From Pseudomonadota bacterium (GTDB taxonomy: Bacteria; Pseudomonadota; Alphaproteobacteria; Rhodobacterales; Rhodobacteraceae): a stretch of DNA of 64,000 nt. A program made the translations under genes and the position numbers. Numbering within the stretch: position 1 is the first letter of the stretch; every line of letters begins with the position of its first letter. This document shows, piece after piece, positions 1 through 9,172 of this stretch. The notes below the pieces were generated by a model. The model did not search any database. It saw only the letters and a list, made by a program, of their open reading frames with translations, and was not told the origin of the DNA. The stretch covers positions 62,001 through 126,000 of the forward strand of contig JAIUPD010000009.1 in the NCBI GenBank assembly GCA_020161615.1. Direction: 5' to 3'.

Positions 1-1
1 C

Positions 2-394
2 ATGATCCGGACTACGTTTTTCGCCGCCGCCGCCTTTCTGGCCGGCGCGACCGCAGCCCAGGCCCAATTCAGTCTCGGCTTTCAATGGGGCAATATTCCC
101 CGCTGCACCTCGGGCAATCCCAACACCGTTCCGAACCCCCAGTTCACGATCCGCAACCTGCCGGCGGGAACCGATACGGTCGAGCTGCGGCTCGTCGACC
201 TCGACGTTCCTCAATACAATCACGGCGGTGCAACCCTGCGGCTGAGCCAGTCCGGCACCCTGCCGCCCGGGATCTTCACCTACCGCAGCCCCTGCCCGCC
301 CAATGGCGTCCATACCTATGAATGGACGGCGACCGCCCGTCAGGGGCGGCAGGTGCTGGGCACGGCCACGGCGCGCCGCCGCTACCCGGAATAG
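2..394 (+). CDS. Secreted PEBP-like (YbhB/YbcL-type) small protein
   Basis: A 130-residue protein with a clear signal peptide: a hydrophobic run over about residues 4-18 followed by AQA, so cleavage near residue 21. The mature part resembles the phosphatidylethanolamine-binding protein fold: a D-x-D-V-P stretch, then an HGG and a PCPPNGVHTYEW segment, matching the ligand-pocket signatures DxDxP and HG plus PxPPxGxHRY. It is shorter than typical YbhB (about 150-180 residues), so part of the fold may be reduced. Ligand unknown; a periplasmic location is inferred. The ATG is the second base of the window, so the upstream region cannot be read. Confidence 0.75.
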   Translation: MIRTTFFAAAAFLAGATAAQAQFSLGFQWGNIPRCTSGNPNTVPNPQFTIRNLPAGTDTVELRLVDLDVPQYNHGGATLRLSQSGTLPPGIFTYRSPCPPNGVHTYEWTATARQGRQVLGTATARRRYPE

Positions 395-471
395 ATCGCC
401 GGGCGCAATCCGCCCGACACCAGCGGGGAAGGGGCGCTGCGCTGCGCGGGCTGCCGCTCGCGCGGCGGGGT

Positions 472-506
472 GCCGCGGCCTCCCCCTTCCCCCGCGGCGT
501 TTTTTC
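472..506 (+). terminator. Rho-independent terminator after the PEBP-like gene
   Basis: GCCGCGG (472-478) pairs with CCGCGGC (492-498) and is followed directly by a run of six T. It lies about 80 bases past the PEBP-like stop and before pnp, so it should separate the two transcripts. Confidence 0.7.
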
Positions 507-641
507 CTGTATGGCCCCGCAGCATCTGTGACGTGACGCTGTGACCCCGGCGTGATGCGAAGGATAGGGGTCGGCGGCAATGGGGCCGCCATAGACACGG
601 GAGACCCGGCAGGGGCCGGGAGCGCTCCCAGAGGAAACTGT

Positions 642-2780
642 ATGTTCAACATCACCAAGAAATCGATCCAGTGGGGCAACGAGACGCTCACGCTGGAGAC
701 GGGCCGCGTTGCCCGTCAGGCCGACGGCTCGGTCATCGCCACTTTGGGCGAGACCTCGGTCATGGCCAACGTGACCTTCGCCAAGGCGGCGAAGCCCGGT
801 CAGGACTTTTTCCCGCTGACCGTTCATTATCAGGAACGCACCTATGCCGCGGGCAAGATCCCCGGCGGGTTCTTCAAGCGTGAAGGCCGTCCCTCGGAAA
901 AAGAGACGCTGACCTCGCGCCTGATCGACCGCCCGATCCGCCCGCTCTTCGTCGAAGGCTTCCGCAACGAGGTTCTGGTTGTCTGCACCGTGCTGTCGCA
1001 CGATCTGGTCAACGAGCCCGATATCGTCGCGATGATCGCCGCCTCGGCCGCGCTGACCATCTCGGGCGTGCCCTTCATGGGCCCGATCGCCGCCGCGCGC
1101 GTCGGTTTCGCCAATGGCGAATACGTGCTGAACCCCGATTGCGACGACATGGTCAAGCTGCGGGACAACCCTGAACAGCGTCTGGACCTGGTGGTCGCCG
1201 GCACCGCCGACGCGGTGATGATGGTGGAATCCGAAGCCTATGAGCTGTCGGAAGCCGAGATGCTGGGCGCTGTGAAATTCGCCCACGAGTCGATCCAGCC
1301 GGTCATCGGCCTGATCATCGACTTCGCCGAGGAATGCGCGAAAGAGCCCTTCGACTTCGACGCGCCGGATTACTCGGCGATCCTGTCGCGGATCAAGGCG
1401 CTGGGCGAGACGCAGATGCGCGCCGCCTTCGGCATCAAGGACAAGCAGGACCGCGTCAACGCGATCTCGGAAGCCCGCGCCGCCATCAAGGCGCAGCTGT
1501 CGGAAGAAGAGCTGGCCGACCCGCAGCTCGACACCGCGATGAAGAAGCTGGAAGCCTCGATCCTGCGCGGCGACGTGATCAACGGCGCGCCCCGCATCGA
1601 CGGCCGCTCGACCACGGACATCCGCCCGATCACCTGCGAAACCTCGGTTCTGCCGCGGACGCATGGTTCGGCGCTGTTCACCCGTGGCGAGACGCAATCG
1701 CTGTGCGTGGCGACGCTCGGCACCGGCGATGACGAGCAATTCGTCGATGCGCTGACCGGCACCTACAAGGCCAACTTCCTGCTGCACTACAACTTCCCGC
1801 CCTATTCGGTCGGCGAAGTGGGTCGCATGGGCAGCCCGGGCCGTCGTGAGATCGGTCACGGGAAACTCGCCTGGCGCGCGCTGCAGGCCGTCCTGCCCGC
1901 CGCCACCGACTTCCCCTACACGATCCGCATGGTCTCGGAGATCACGGAATCGAACGGCTCCAGCTCGATGGCCACCGTCTGCGGCGGCTCGCTGTCGATG
2001 ATGGACGCGGGCGTTCCGCTGAAAGCCCCGGTCGCGGGTGTGGCCATGGGGCTGATCCTGGAGGACGACGGCCGCTTTGCTGTGCTGACCGACATCCTGG
2101 GCGACGAGGATCACCTCGGCGACATGGACTTCAAGGTCGCGGGCACCGAGAACGGCATCACCTCGCTGCAGATGGACATCAAGGTTTCGGGGATCACCTT
2201 CGAGATCATGGAGCAGGCCCTGGCGCAAGCCAAGGACGGCCGGATGCACATCCTGGGCGAGATGGCCAAATCGCTGACCTCGGCCAATGCCTTCAGCCAA
2301 TACGCGCCGAAGATCGAGACGATGACCATTCCGACCGACAAGATCCGCGAAGTGATCGGCTCGGGCGGCAAGGTGATCCGCGAGATCGTCGAAGTCTCGG
2401 GCGCCAAGGTCGACATCAACGACGACGGCACGATCAAGATCGCCTCGAACGACCAGGCGGCGATCAAGAAGGCCTATGACATGATCTATTCGATCGTGGC
2501 AGAGCCGGAAGTCGGCCAGATCTACACCGGCACCGTGGTGAAGATCGTCGATTTCGGCGCCTTCGTGAACTTCTTCGGCAAGCGCGACGGTCTGGTCCAC
2601 GTCTCCCAGATCGCCAACAAGCGCCTGAACCATCCGTCCGACCTGCTGAAGGAAGGCCAGGAGGTGAAGGTCAAGCTTCTGGGCTTCGACGACCGCGGCA
2701 AGGTCCGCCTGGCGATGAAGATGGTCGACCAGGAAACCGGCGAAGAGATCGTCGAGAAGAAGGAAGAACAGGCCGAGTAA
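642..2780 (+). CDS. pnp: Polyribonucleotide nucleotidyltransferase (PNPase)
   Basis: A 712-residue phosphorolytic 3'-5' exoribonuclease that degrades RNA to nucleoside diphosphates, usually in the degradosome, in the cytoplasm. It has two RNase PH domains (FTRGETQ and [19 protein letters not shown] in the second), then a KH domain around residues 555-620 ([15 protein letters not shown]) and a C-terminal S1 domain ([18 protein letters not shown]). Length and domain order are normal. The ATG at 642 has GAGGAA at 631-636; the frame is open further upstream to 552, but that part lacks family similarity. No rpsO is seen directly upstream within the window. Confidence 0.98.
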   Translation: MFNITKKSIQWGNETLTLETGRVARQADGSVIATLGETSVMANVTFAKAAKPGQDFFPLTVHYQERTYAAGKIPGGFFKREGRPSEKETLTSRLIDRPIRPLFVEGFRNEVLVVCTVLSHDLVNEPDIVAMIAASAALTISGVPFMGPIAAARVGFANGEYVLNPDCDDMVKLRDNPEQRLDLVVAGTADAVMMVESEAYELSEAEMLGAVKFAHESIQPVIGLIIDFAEECAKEPFDFDAPDYSAILSRIKALGETQMRAAFGIKDKQDRVNAISEARAAIKAQLSEEELADPQLDTAMKKLEASILRGDVINGAPRIDGRSTTDIRPITCETSVLPRTHGSALFTRGETQSLCVATLGTGDDEQFVDALTGTYKANFLLHYNFPPYSVGEVGRMGSPGRREIGHGKLAWRALQAVLPAATDFPYTIRMVSEITESNGSSSMATVCGGSLSMMDAGVPLKAPVAGVAMGLILEDDGRFAVLTDILGDEDHLGDMDFKVAGTENGITSLQMDIKVSGITFEIMEQALAQAKDGRMHILGEMAKSLTSANAFSQYAPKIETMTIPTDKIREVIGSGGKVIREIVEVSGAKVDINDDGTIKIASNDQAAIKKAYDMIYSIVAEPEVGQIYTGTVVKIVDFGAFVNFFGKRDGLVHVSQIANKRLNHPSDLLKEGQEVKVKLLGFDDRGKVRLAMKMVDQETGEEIVEKKEEQAE

Positions 2781-2803
2781 TCGGTTCTGTTTGAGAGATA
2801 CGG

Positions 2804-2833
2804 GGCCCCGGCAGCGATGCCGGGGCCTTGTCG
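2804..2833 (+). terminator. Terminator of pnp
   Basis: A perfect 10-bp stem, GGCCCCGGCA (2804-2813) with TGCCGGGGCC (2818-2827), loop GCGA, followed by TTGTCGT. It starts 24 bases after the pnp stop. Confidence 0.8.
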
Positions 2834-2968
2834 TATTCGGTGAGCGGGCTTGACTACGACAACGGCGTTTGGCGGACGCATGAAAACGACAAAACACTTT
2901 GTCAGAGGTTTACCCCACCAATAGCTCCAACAAACTTGCTTGGCGTCGATCGAAGGATTACAACCGTC

Positions 2969-3005
2969 TTTGTTGTAGACTTTCGCCCCATCCGAGCACA
3001 ACAAA
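2969..3005 (+). promoter_or_regulatory. Inverted repeat at the fic start (candidate operator)
   Basis: TTTGTTGT (2969-2976) and ACAACAAA (2998-3005) form a perfect 8-bp inverted repeat with 21 bases between the arms, ending three bases before the fic ATG. The right arm occupies the place where a Shine-Dalgarno sequence would sit, and none is visible. The surrounding 2830-3007 stretch is clearly more A+T-rich than its neighbours. A regulator site is inferred; the Fic protein itself has a winged-helix-like C-terminus. Confidence 0.45.
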
Positions 3006-3007
3006 CC

Positions 3008-4144
3008 ATGTCGAACCCCCTGCAAGACGCGGTGTCCTATCACTACGGTAAGTTCCCGCCGCGAAGCCTGTCCTATGAGGTCTTGCTCGATCCGGTATTC
3101 GAAACCGGCAATGCCCTCTCGCGCTACGATCAGATGCTGGCCGCGATGCATAACAGCGAGATCCTTTTGGCACCGCTTCGCAACCAGGAAGCGGTCGCGT
3201 CATCCCGCATGGAGGGCACGATCTCGACCCTGGACGAGGTGTTGCGGATCGAAGCCGAGGTCACGGACGATTCCGACGCAGCCTTCCTGCAAGCGCGCAG
3301 CGAGGCCGTCGAAACCTTCCTCTATGCGCGCGCCCTGCAACGGATCCAGCGCGAAATAGAGACGGGCCGCCCCCTCTCTGAGTTCCTGATCCGGCAGGCG
3401 CATCAGATCCTGCTCTCCTTCGGCCGCGGCGCCAATCTCGCCCCAGGCGCCTACAAGACCGAACAGAATTACATCGGCGAAAGGCGCCGCCAGTCGGTGA
3501 ACTTCGTTCCGATCAGCCCCGAGGCCCTGCCCGCCGGGATGCAGATGCTCATGGCCTTCATCCAGGGAAGCCCGATGAATCCCCTGCTGAAAACTGCACT
3601 GGCCCATGTCGAATTCGAGGCATTGCATCCGTTCAAGGACGGGAACGGTCGGATCGGCCGGATGCTCATCACGCTGATGCTCTGGACCTCGGGCCTCATC
3701 CGCCAACCGCATTTCTATGTCAGCGCCTATTTTGAGCGTTACCGCGACGACTACATCGACGCCATGCGCCGCGTGTCGGCCGAGGACGACTGGACCGGAT
3801 GGTGCCGGTTCTTCCTGTTGGGACTCAAGGAGCAGGCCGAGCACAACATCGTCGTAGCCAGCCGCATCTCCGCACTTTACGAAGAGATGAAGCTGCGGTT
3901 CCGGGAAGAGCTCAAAAGCGAATGGTCGATCGAGGCGCTCGATTTCATGTTTACCAATCCCAGCTTCAAGAACAGCAAGTTCACGGCGCATGACCGGATA
4001 CCCGCCCATGTCGCGGCAAGCATGACCCGAAAGCTGCGTGAGGTCGGGATCCTGTCGCAGATCCAGCCCGGGGCGGGGCGACGGCCGGCGATCTACGGCT
4101 TCAAACCGCTGATCGACATCATCCGGGCAGAAACCGAGCTCTGA
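3008..4144 (+). CDS. Fic-domain protein (class II, AMPylase type)
   Basis: A 378-residue Fic/DOC-family protein that would transfer AMP from ATP to a target hydroxyl. The Fic core motif HPFKDGNGRIGR spans residues 207-218 with catalytic His207. An N-terminal inhibitory motif S-x3-E-G (residues 65-70, SSRMEG) marks the self-inhibited class II layout, in which a Glu finger blocks ATP. The C-terminal 90 residues look like a winged helix (IPAHVAASMTRKLREVGILS). The ATG at 3008 was chosen because the upstream frame starts with TTG and has no family similarity. It is a single gene with A+T-rich upstream DNA and no antitoxin beside it, suggesting an acquired or solitary regulator. Target unknown. 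Confidence 0.9.
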   Translation: MSNPLQDAVSYHYGKFPPRSLSYEVLLDPVFETGNALSRYDQMLAAMHNSEILLAPLRNQEAVASSRMEGTISTLDEVLRIEAEVTDDSDAAFLQARSEAVETFLYARALQRIQREIETGRPLSEFLIRQAHQILLSFGRGANLAPGAYKTEQNYIGERRRQSVNFVPISPEALPAGMQMLMAFIQGSPMNPLLKTALAHVEFEALHPFKDGNGRIGRMLITLMLWTSGLIRQPHFYVSAYFERYRDDYIDAMRRVSAEDDWTGWCRFFLLGLKEQAEHNIVVASRISALYEEMKLRFREELKSEWSIEALDFMFTNPSFKNSKFTAHDRIPAHVAASMTRKLREVGILSQIQPGAGRRPAIYGFKPLIDIIRAETEL

Positions 4145-4190
4145 GCCCTGGAGGCGGCTGTGCCCTCGGATCCTTCGCGTTCTGGCGGGC

Positions 4191-4336
4191 GGTGCGTGCA
4201 AGCACGCACCCTACGGGCGCAGGTTCTGCTTGCCAGAACTGCGCCTTGTCACCGGAAAGGCGGCCTCCTGCCAGCGGTAGGGTGCGTGCTTGCACGCACC
4301 GGGTCCGGTCGGGTGGGATGTAATCCCACCCTACGG
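4191..4336. repeat. CGTAGG-headed palindromes: inverted doublet plus singlet
   Basis: Three palindromes lie in the fic-asd spacer: GGTGCGTGC-AA-GCACGCACC followed by CTACGG (4191-4216); GTAG then GGTGCGTGC-TT-GCACGCACC (4277-4300), the mirror orientation; and GGTGGGAT-GTA-ATCCCACC then CTACGG (4312-4336). Head CGTAGG plus a covarying stem defines the family seen again at 25242, 25345, 29279, 30789 and 30826. The spacer 4145-4346 holds no gene. Confidence 0.8.
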
Positions 4337-4346
4337 ATCCAGCCCG

Positions 4347-5405
4347 TCAGAGCAGCGCTTCGGCGATCTGCACCGCGTTGAGCGCCGCACCCTTCAGCAG
4401 CTGATCCCCCACCACGAAGAGCGCCAGCGAATTGCCCGAGGGATCGCCCAGATCCTCGCGGATGCGGCCGACGAGGACGGCTTCCTGGCCCGAGGCCTCG
4501 ACCGGCATCGGGAAATGGTTGCCCACCCGATCATCGACCAGCCGCAGCCCCGGGGCCACGCCCAGAAGCTGGCGGGCGCGCTCGACGGAAATGGGGGCGT
4601 CGAATTCGACGGTCACCGCCATGCCATGCGCGCGCAGGACCGGGACGCGGATGCAGGTGATGCCGAAAGGCAGATCGGGGCGGCCGAGGATGCGCCGGGT
4701 TTCGGCCACGACTTTCTCTTCCTCGCCGTTGTAGCCGCTGTCGGGATCGACCGCCGCGTTATGCGAGAAGAAGTTGAAGGCATAGGGATGCGGCAGGACC
4801 TTGGGCGTGAAGGCCTGACCCTCGAGATAGGCGGCGGTCGCCTGGCGCAATTCCTCCATCGCCGCGGCGCCCGCGCCCGAGGCGGCCTGATAGGTCGCGA
4901 CATTCAGGCGCCGGATGCGGGCTTCCTGCGCCAGCGGCGCCAGCGCCACGGTCAGGATAGCGGCGACGCAATTGGGATTGGCGATGATCCCGCCATGCGC
5001 GGCCATGGCAGCGGCGTTCACCTCGGGCACCACCAGCGGCACCTCGGGCGCCATGCGGAAGGCCGAGGAATTGTCGACGACGATGGCCCCGGCCGCCACG
5101 GCAATTGGCCCGTATTTGCGCGAGATCGAGGCGCCCGCCGAGAACAGGGCGAGGTCCACGCCCCGGAAACTGTCCTCGGTCAACTCCTGCACCACGTGAT
5201 CGCGGCCGCGAAACGACAGGCGCGTCCCGGCCGAGCGGGCCGAGGCGAGGAGGCGAAGCTCGGCCACGGGGAAATCGCGGCTGGTCAGGCTTTCGAGGAG
5301 TTCAACGCCCACCGCGCCGGTCGCGCCGACGATGGCGACGACGGGGTGGGCCGGCAGGCGGCGGTTCAGAACGGGGGCGGGGGCATCAAGGACTTCGATC
5401 GACAT
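4347..5405 (-). CDS. asd: Aspartate-semialdehyde dehydrogenase
   Basis: A 352-residue NADP-dependent enzyme reducing aspartyl-4-phosphate to aspartate-4-semialdehyde, for lysine/diaminopimelate, threonine and methionine synthesis. The N-terminal Rossmann motif GATGAVG, the active-site NPNCVA cysteine segment and the substrate motif SGAGAAAMEEL are visible. An extra N-terminal tail of about 20 residues precedes the Rossmann fold. The ATG at 5405 has GGAGA upstream; the longer frame to 5657 looks non-coding. It is monocistronic, facing fic across the repeat spacer. A second asd elsewhere in the genome cannot be excluded. Confidence 0.93.
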   Translation of the reverse strand: MSIEVLDAPAPVLNRRLPAHPVVAIVGATGAVGVELLESLTSRDFPVAELRLLASARSAGTRLSFRGRDHVVQELTEDSFRGVDLALFSAGASISRKYGPIAVAAGAIVVDNSSAFRMAPEVPLVVPEVNAAAMAAHGGIIANPNCVAAILTVALAPLAQEARIRRLNVATYQAASGAGAAAMEELRQATAAYLEGQAFTPKVLPHPYAFNFFSHNAAVDPDSGYNGEEEKVVAETRRILGRPDLPFGITCIRVPVLRAHGMAVTVEFDAPISVERARQLLGVAPGLRLVDDRVGNHFPMPVEASGQEAVLVGRIREDLGDPSGNSLALFVVGDQLLKGAALNAVQIAEALL

Positions 5406-5634
5406 CGTCTTCTCCAAGAGAGGACGGGGACCGTTTTCCGTGTCGCGCCCCGTCCGGTTTCCGGCGGGGCTTTCGGGGTTCAGTTCGGCCGACCGACCGC
5501 GCACACCCGAAGGACCCCCGCCGGAGCGGTGGTTTTCATAGTGCGCTTGAGGGTCGATGCGAAGAACATGGCGCGGCAGGTAGCACCGGCCGCGCCGCAA
5601 ATCAAGGGGCATCCGCGCCGGAGGCGGAGGGCAT

Positions 5635-5662
5635 GCAGGATGGGCAAGATTGCCCATCCTGC
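5635..5662. terminator. Perfect 13-bp palindrome between asd and the DUF2125 gene
   Basis: GCAGGATGGGCAA (5635-5647), loop GA, TTGCCCATCCTGC (5650-5662). It sits just past the stop of the minus-strand DUF2125 gene and could end its transcript. It shares GGATGGGC with the palindrome at 18205-18248. The rest of 5406-5672 shows nothing else that I recognise. Confidence 0.65.
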
Positions 5663-5672
5663 GGGATCCCGC

Positions 5673-7211
5673 TCAGAACGGCAGCGGCGCGCCGTTGACG
5701 GTGACGCCGCCGCCGGGCTGCAGAACCACCTCGGATTGCAGGTGATCCTCACCCACCGGACGGCTCAGCCCGTTCATCATCATGCGGACGAAGAACAGCT
5801 GGTCCTGCGGCACCAGCCCCATGCCCTGCAGCCGGGTCAGCAGCCGCTCGCCGCCCACCAGGTCGAACAGGAACCGCCCGTCGGCATTGGGCCGCGCCTG
5901 GCCGATCTGGCCCATCAGCCCGCCGATCAGCGTCACCGCGCCCGCGCCGGTCAGGGCCGAATCGCCGACCTGCAGACGCAGGTCGTTCAGCGACACGCTG
6001 GACACATCGACGGGCGGCGTGTCGCCCTCGCCGAAATCGGGGCCGATCTCGCGCGTGAGGCGGCCCTGCGCGCCCAGATCCACGGTCACGGTCGCGGCTT
6101 CGCCTGCGAACTGGCCCGCGCCGACCATCGCCAGCAGCTCGGCCGAGGGCGCGAGGTCGCGGAACGAGATCATGTAGCGCAGCGGCTGGTCATCGGGCGT
6201 CACCACCAGCGGGAAGCCGAAGGCCATGTCCATGCCGCTCAGCGTGACCGAACCCGGGATCGGGCCGTAGCTGCCGCTCATCGACAGCGCTTCGGCGCTG
6301 CCGCTGATGTCGACGCGGCCGTCCACCGCCTCGATCAGCATCTGGCTGTCGCCGCCCTGGGTCTGCATGGCGACTTCGACGCCCTCGATCATCTGGCGCG
6401 AGGTCTGGGCCGAAGAGCCCGAGGTGAACTCGAGCCGGGCCGAGAAACCGCTGTCGAAGGCCCGGCGGATCGCGCCCTCCTCATCCGAGAGCATGTCCAG
6501 CTCGGTGCCGGTGAAGCGCACCGACGGCGCCGCCAGCGAGCCCGCCTGGCTGACGGTGGCACCATCGGTCGCCGGGTCGGGATAGGTCACGTCATAGCTG
6601 ACATTGGCCGCCTGCAGGGTGATTTCCGCCGCCCCTTCGCGCGCCGCGCGCAGGCTGGCATCCAGCGCCTCGAACTGGACCGAGACGTTCAGCGGATCGG
6701 TCGTCGCCCCGCCCTTGCCGCCGGACCGGGGCGCGCCGCCGGGAACCTGCACCAGCGACAGATGCGGGAAATCCAGGTCCAGCGCGGCATTGGCCTCGGT
6801 CAGGTTGCCGGTGATCGTGCCGTCATGGGTGACGGTGAAATGCCGCGTCAGCCCGCCCGCGAACAGGATCGCCAGATCCACCTGCGCCGAGGGCGCCAGC
6901 GTGATCATCTCGCCCTGCGGTTCGACCCTGAGCGTGTCCATGCTGACGATCAGGTCATTGGGGCTCGCCGTCGGGAAGATCCGCAAGCCGCTCACCGTCA
7001 CCGAGGCATCGGTGCCGGTCATGCCGGTGCTGGTCATGGTGAGCCCGGCGCCCGCGGCCATGCTTTGCAGATTGGCCCAGGCTTCGGGGGCGGTCAACGC
7101 AAAGGCCGCGCCGGGCTGGATCACGGACAGGCACAGCGCCATCGCCGTCGCGGGCGCCAGAAACCGGGGGGCGGCGCCCCTGGCGGAGGGTCGAAGGGAG
7201 ATGAACGACAT
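5673..7211 (-). CDS. DUF2125 family periplasmic/secreted protein
   Basis: A 512-residue protein with an N-terminal signal-like segment (ATAMALCLSVIQPGAAFA, about residues 21-38). The rest is beta-rich with repeated D-x-S/T patterns, as in DUF2125 (COG4093) proteins common in Rhodobacteraceae. The family's function is unknown; an envelope location is inferred. The ATG at 7211 is supported by AAGGAG about nine bases upstream. It diverges from the SDR gene, leaving a 145-base shared promoter region (7212-7356) in which I recognise no site. Confidence 0.8.
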   Translation of the reverse strand: MSFISLRPSARGAAPRFLAPATAMALCLSVIQPGAAFALTAPEAWANLQSMAAGAGLTMTSTGMTGTDASVTVSGLRIFPTASPNDLIVSMDTLRVEPQGEMITLAPSAQVDLAILFAGGLTRHFTVTHDGTITGNLTEANAALDLDFPHLSLVQVPGGAPRSGGKGGATTDPLNVSVQFEALDASLRAAREGAAEITLQAANVSYDVTYPDPATDGATVSQAGSLAAPSVRFTGTELDMLSDEEGAIRRAFDSGFSARLEFTSGSSAQTSRQMIEGVEVAMQTQGGDSQMLIEAVDGRVDISGSAEALSMSGSYGPIPGSVTLSGMDMAFGFPLVVTPDDQPLRYMISFRDLAPSAELLAMVGAGQFAGEAATVTVDLGAQGRLTREIGPDFGEGDTPPVDVSSVSLNDLRLQVGDSALTGAGAVTLIGGLMGQIGQARPNADGRFLFDLVGGERLLTRLQGMGLVPQDQLFFVRMMMNGLSRPVGEDHLQSEVVLQPGGGVTVNGAPLPF

Positions 7212-7356
7212 TTCGGGTGAACTCCTTTTCAGCCTTGCGGCATAACAGGCGCGGATTCTGGCGTGTGCCCCCGGGGCGTCAAGTGAAAAGCCGGTGTACA
7301 GGGATGGTCAGGCACGAATCTGCGCGTTACCAAGGGCCGCAAACGGAGGGACACCC

Positions 7357-8124
7357 ATGCAGGACAGCACAGAGCGCGAGGCCGCGGTCCGGGGTCGTTC
7401 GGTCCTCATCACCGGCGCCAGCCGCGGCATCGGCGCCGCCGCCGCGCGCCGTTTCGCCGCGGCCGGGGCAAGGCTGGGACTGGCCGGTCGCCCCTCGGAC
7501 GCGCTGGCCGCGGTCGCCGAGGAAACGGGCGCCACGCTCCTCCCCTGCGATGTGGCCGATGCGGCCCAGGTCGAGGCCGCGGTGGCGCGGATGGTGGCGC
7601 TGAACGGGCGGCTGGACGTGCTGATCAACAACGCTGGCGTGATCGAGCCGATCGCGCTGATCTCGGCCGCCGATCCCGAAGCCTGGGGGCGGCAGATCGA
7701 CGTCAATCTCAAGGGCGTCTTTCACGGCCTGCGCGCCGCGCTGCCGGTGATGCTGAAACAGGGCGCGGGCACGATCCTGACCGTGGGCTCGGGCGCGGCC
7801 TATAACGCGCTCGAGGGTTGGTCGGGCTATTGCGCGTCGAAAGCCGGGGCAATCATGCTGACCAGGGCGGCGCATCTGGAAGCGGGTTCGCGGGTCCGGG
7901 TGCTGTCGCTCTCGCCCGGGACGGTGGCGACGGACATGCAGCGGGCGATCAAGAACTCGGGCATCAACGCGGTCAGTACGCTGGACTGGGCGGCGCATGT
8001 GCCGCCCGAATGGCCGGCCGAAGCCCTGCTCTGGATGTGCAGCGCTGACGCAGACGAATACCGCGGGGCGGAGGTTTCGCTGCGCGACGAGGGGATCCGC
8101 GCCCGGCTGAGGCTTGCGCGATGA
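7357..8124 (+). CDS. Short-chain dehydrogenase/reductase
   Basis: A 255-residue NAD(P)-dependent oxidoreductase. The cofactor motif TGASRGIG (residues 20-27), the NNAG motif, the catalytic Ser and the YCASK motif (Y-x3-K) are all present, so it should be active. The ATG at 7357 follows GGAGGG with good spacing. Its stop overlaps the next start (ATGA, 8121-8124), so it is translationally coupled to the enoyl-CoA hydratase-like gene, suggesting linked steps on an acyl-CoA or alcohol substrate. Substrate not predictable from sequence. Confidence 0.9.
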   Translation: MQDSTEREAAVRGRSVLITGASRGIGAAAARRFAAAGARLGLAGRPSDALAAVAEETGATLLPCDVADAAQVEAAVARMVALNGRLDVLINNAGVIEPIALISAADPEAWGRQIDVNLKGVFHGLRAALPVMLKQGAGTILTVGSGAAYNALEGWSGYCASKAGAIMLTRAAHLEAGSRVRVLSLSPGTVATDMQRAIKNSGINAVSTLDWAAHVPPEWPAEALLWMCSADADEYRGAEVSLRDEGIRARLRLAR

Positions 8125-8747
8125 TCCGGCGGCGGGACGAGGGCGCGCTGACCCTCCTGATGCTGGACCGGGCCGACAAGGCCAATTCGCTGACCCGGGC
8201 GATGATGGAACAACTGCTGGCCGAGCTCAGGGACGCGGGCGCGCGCCAGCAGGCGGTGATCCTGACCGGCGCGGGCAAGGTCTTTTCCGCGGGCGCCGAT
8301 CTGGACGAGGCGCGGGCGGGCCTGGCCACCGATGGAATCTGGGAAGAGCTGTCGGGCACGCTGGCCGCCCTGCCCTGCCTGACCATCGCCGCGCTGAACG
8401 GCACGCTGGCGGGTGGCGCTTTCGGCATGGCCTTGGCCTGCGACATCCGGCTGGCGGTGCCGGGCGCCAAGTTCTTCTACCCGGTGATGAAGCTGGGTTT
8501 CCTGCCGCAACCCTCCGACCCGGCACGGCTGGCGGCCCTGGTCGGGCCGGGCCGGGCACGGATGATCCTGATGGGTGGCGCCCGGATCGAGGCGGCCGAG
8601 GCCCTGGCCTGGGGTGTCGTCGACCGGCTGGTCGAGCCCGAGGCGCTGCTGCAGGCGGCAGAAGCGCTGACTGCCGATGCCTGCGCCGCGCCCGCGGGCC
8701 ACGCCGGGCGGATCAAGACGCTGATCCCGCGCACTTGGTCGCACTAG
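8121..8747 (+). CDS. Enoyl-CoA hydratase/isomerase family protein (short)
   Basis: A 208-residue crotonase-fold protein. Visible are the oxyanion-hole segments FSAGADLDEA and LAGGAFGMALACDIRLAV and the IEAAEALAWGVVDRLV segment. Typical family members are about 260 residues, and here the C-terminal trimerisation helices are shortened. The usual catalytic glutamates are not both evident (around residue 112 the sequence reads VPGAKFFYPVMKLGFLP), so hydratase chemistry is uncertain. It overlaps the SDR gene by four bases. Confidence 0.85.
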   Translation: MIRRRDEGALTLLMLDRADKANSLTRAMMEQLLAELRDAGARQQAVILTGAGKVFSAGADLDEARAGLATDGIWEELSGTLAALPCLTIAALNGTLAGGAFGMALACDIRLAVPGAKFFYPVMKLGFLPQPSDPARLAALVGPGRARMILMGGARIEAAEALAWGVVDRLVEPEALLQAAEALTADACAAPAGHAGRIKTLIPRTWSH

Positions 8748-8779
8748 CCTTCTGGCCGCCCGGCCCCTAGATTGGCCTC

Positions 8780-9133
8780 ATGCGGATCCTGCGCGCCCTC
8801 TTCCTGACCTGCCTGGTCGCGACCCTGATCTCAGGTTCGGTGACCATGGCCTCGGCCCGCCATCAGGCGCGGGCGGTGGGCGAGGTGGTGATCTGCACGG
8901 GCTATGGCCTCACCACGATCTCGATCGACGAGAATGGCGATCCGGTCAGCGGCGAGGTGATCCTCTGCCCCGATTGCCTGCCCGCGCTGGCCGCCCTGAC
9001 CGAGACCGGGAGCCACTTGCCCGAGGCCCCGGGCCGCCTGAGCCCGGTGCGCTACGCCCTGCCGCATGTGCCGACCCCCGCCCCCCCGGCGCCGGTCCAC
9101 AGCCTGACCCGCGGCCCCCCTGTCCCGGCCTGA
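8780..9133 (+). CDS. Small secreted CPDC-motif protein next to the copper chaperone
   Basis: 117 residues with an N-terminal hydrophobic segment (FLTCLVATLISGSV) that could be a signal peptide or anchor. The middle carries ICTGYG and ILCPDCLPAL, i.e. a lone Cys plus a C-P-D-C pair suited to metal or redox chemistry; the tail is Pro-rich. Proteins of this shape (DUF2946-like) often precede PCu(A)C chaperones, and such a gene follows 39 bases later, so a role in copper delivery is inferred. Function unproven. Confidence 0.75.
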   Translation: MRILRALFLTCLVATLISGSVTMASARHQARAVGEVVICTGYGLTTISIDENGDPVSGEVILCPDCLPALAALTETGSHLPEAPGRLSPVRYALPHVPTPAPPAPVHSLTRGPPVPA

Positions 9134-9172
9134 AGCCCTTTCCCTTTCAGACACCCAAAAACAGGACAGATC

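Noticed and set aside
276-2897. 873-codon open frame on the minus strand opposite pnp
   Set aside because: Low-complexity Arg/His/Asp-rich translation that mirrors the codon positions of pnp; no ribosome-binding site or family pattern. High G+C gives long antisense frames.
2828-3007. 60-codon N-terminal extension of the Fic protein
   Set aside because: It begins with TTG inside the pnp terminator, has no Fic similarity and covers the A+T-rich promoter region.
4290-7220. 976-codon plus-strand frame across asd and the DUF2125 gene
   Set aside because: It runs antisense through two well-supported genes and reads as His/Arg/Gln-rich shadow sequence.
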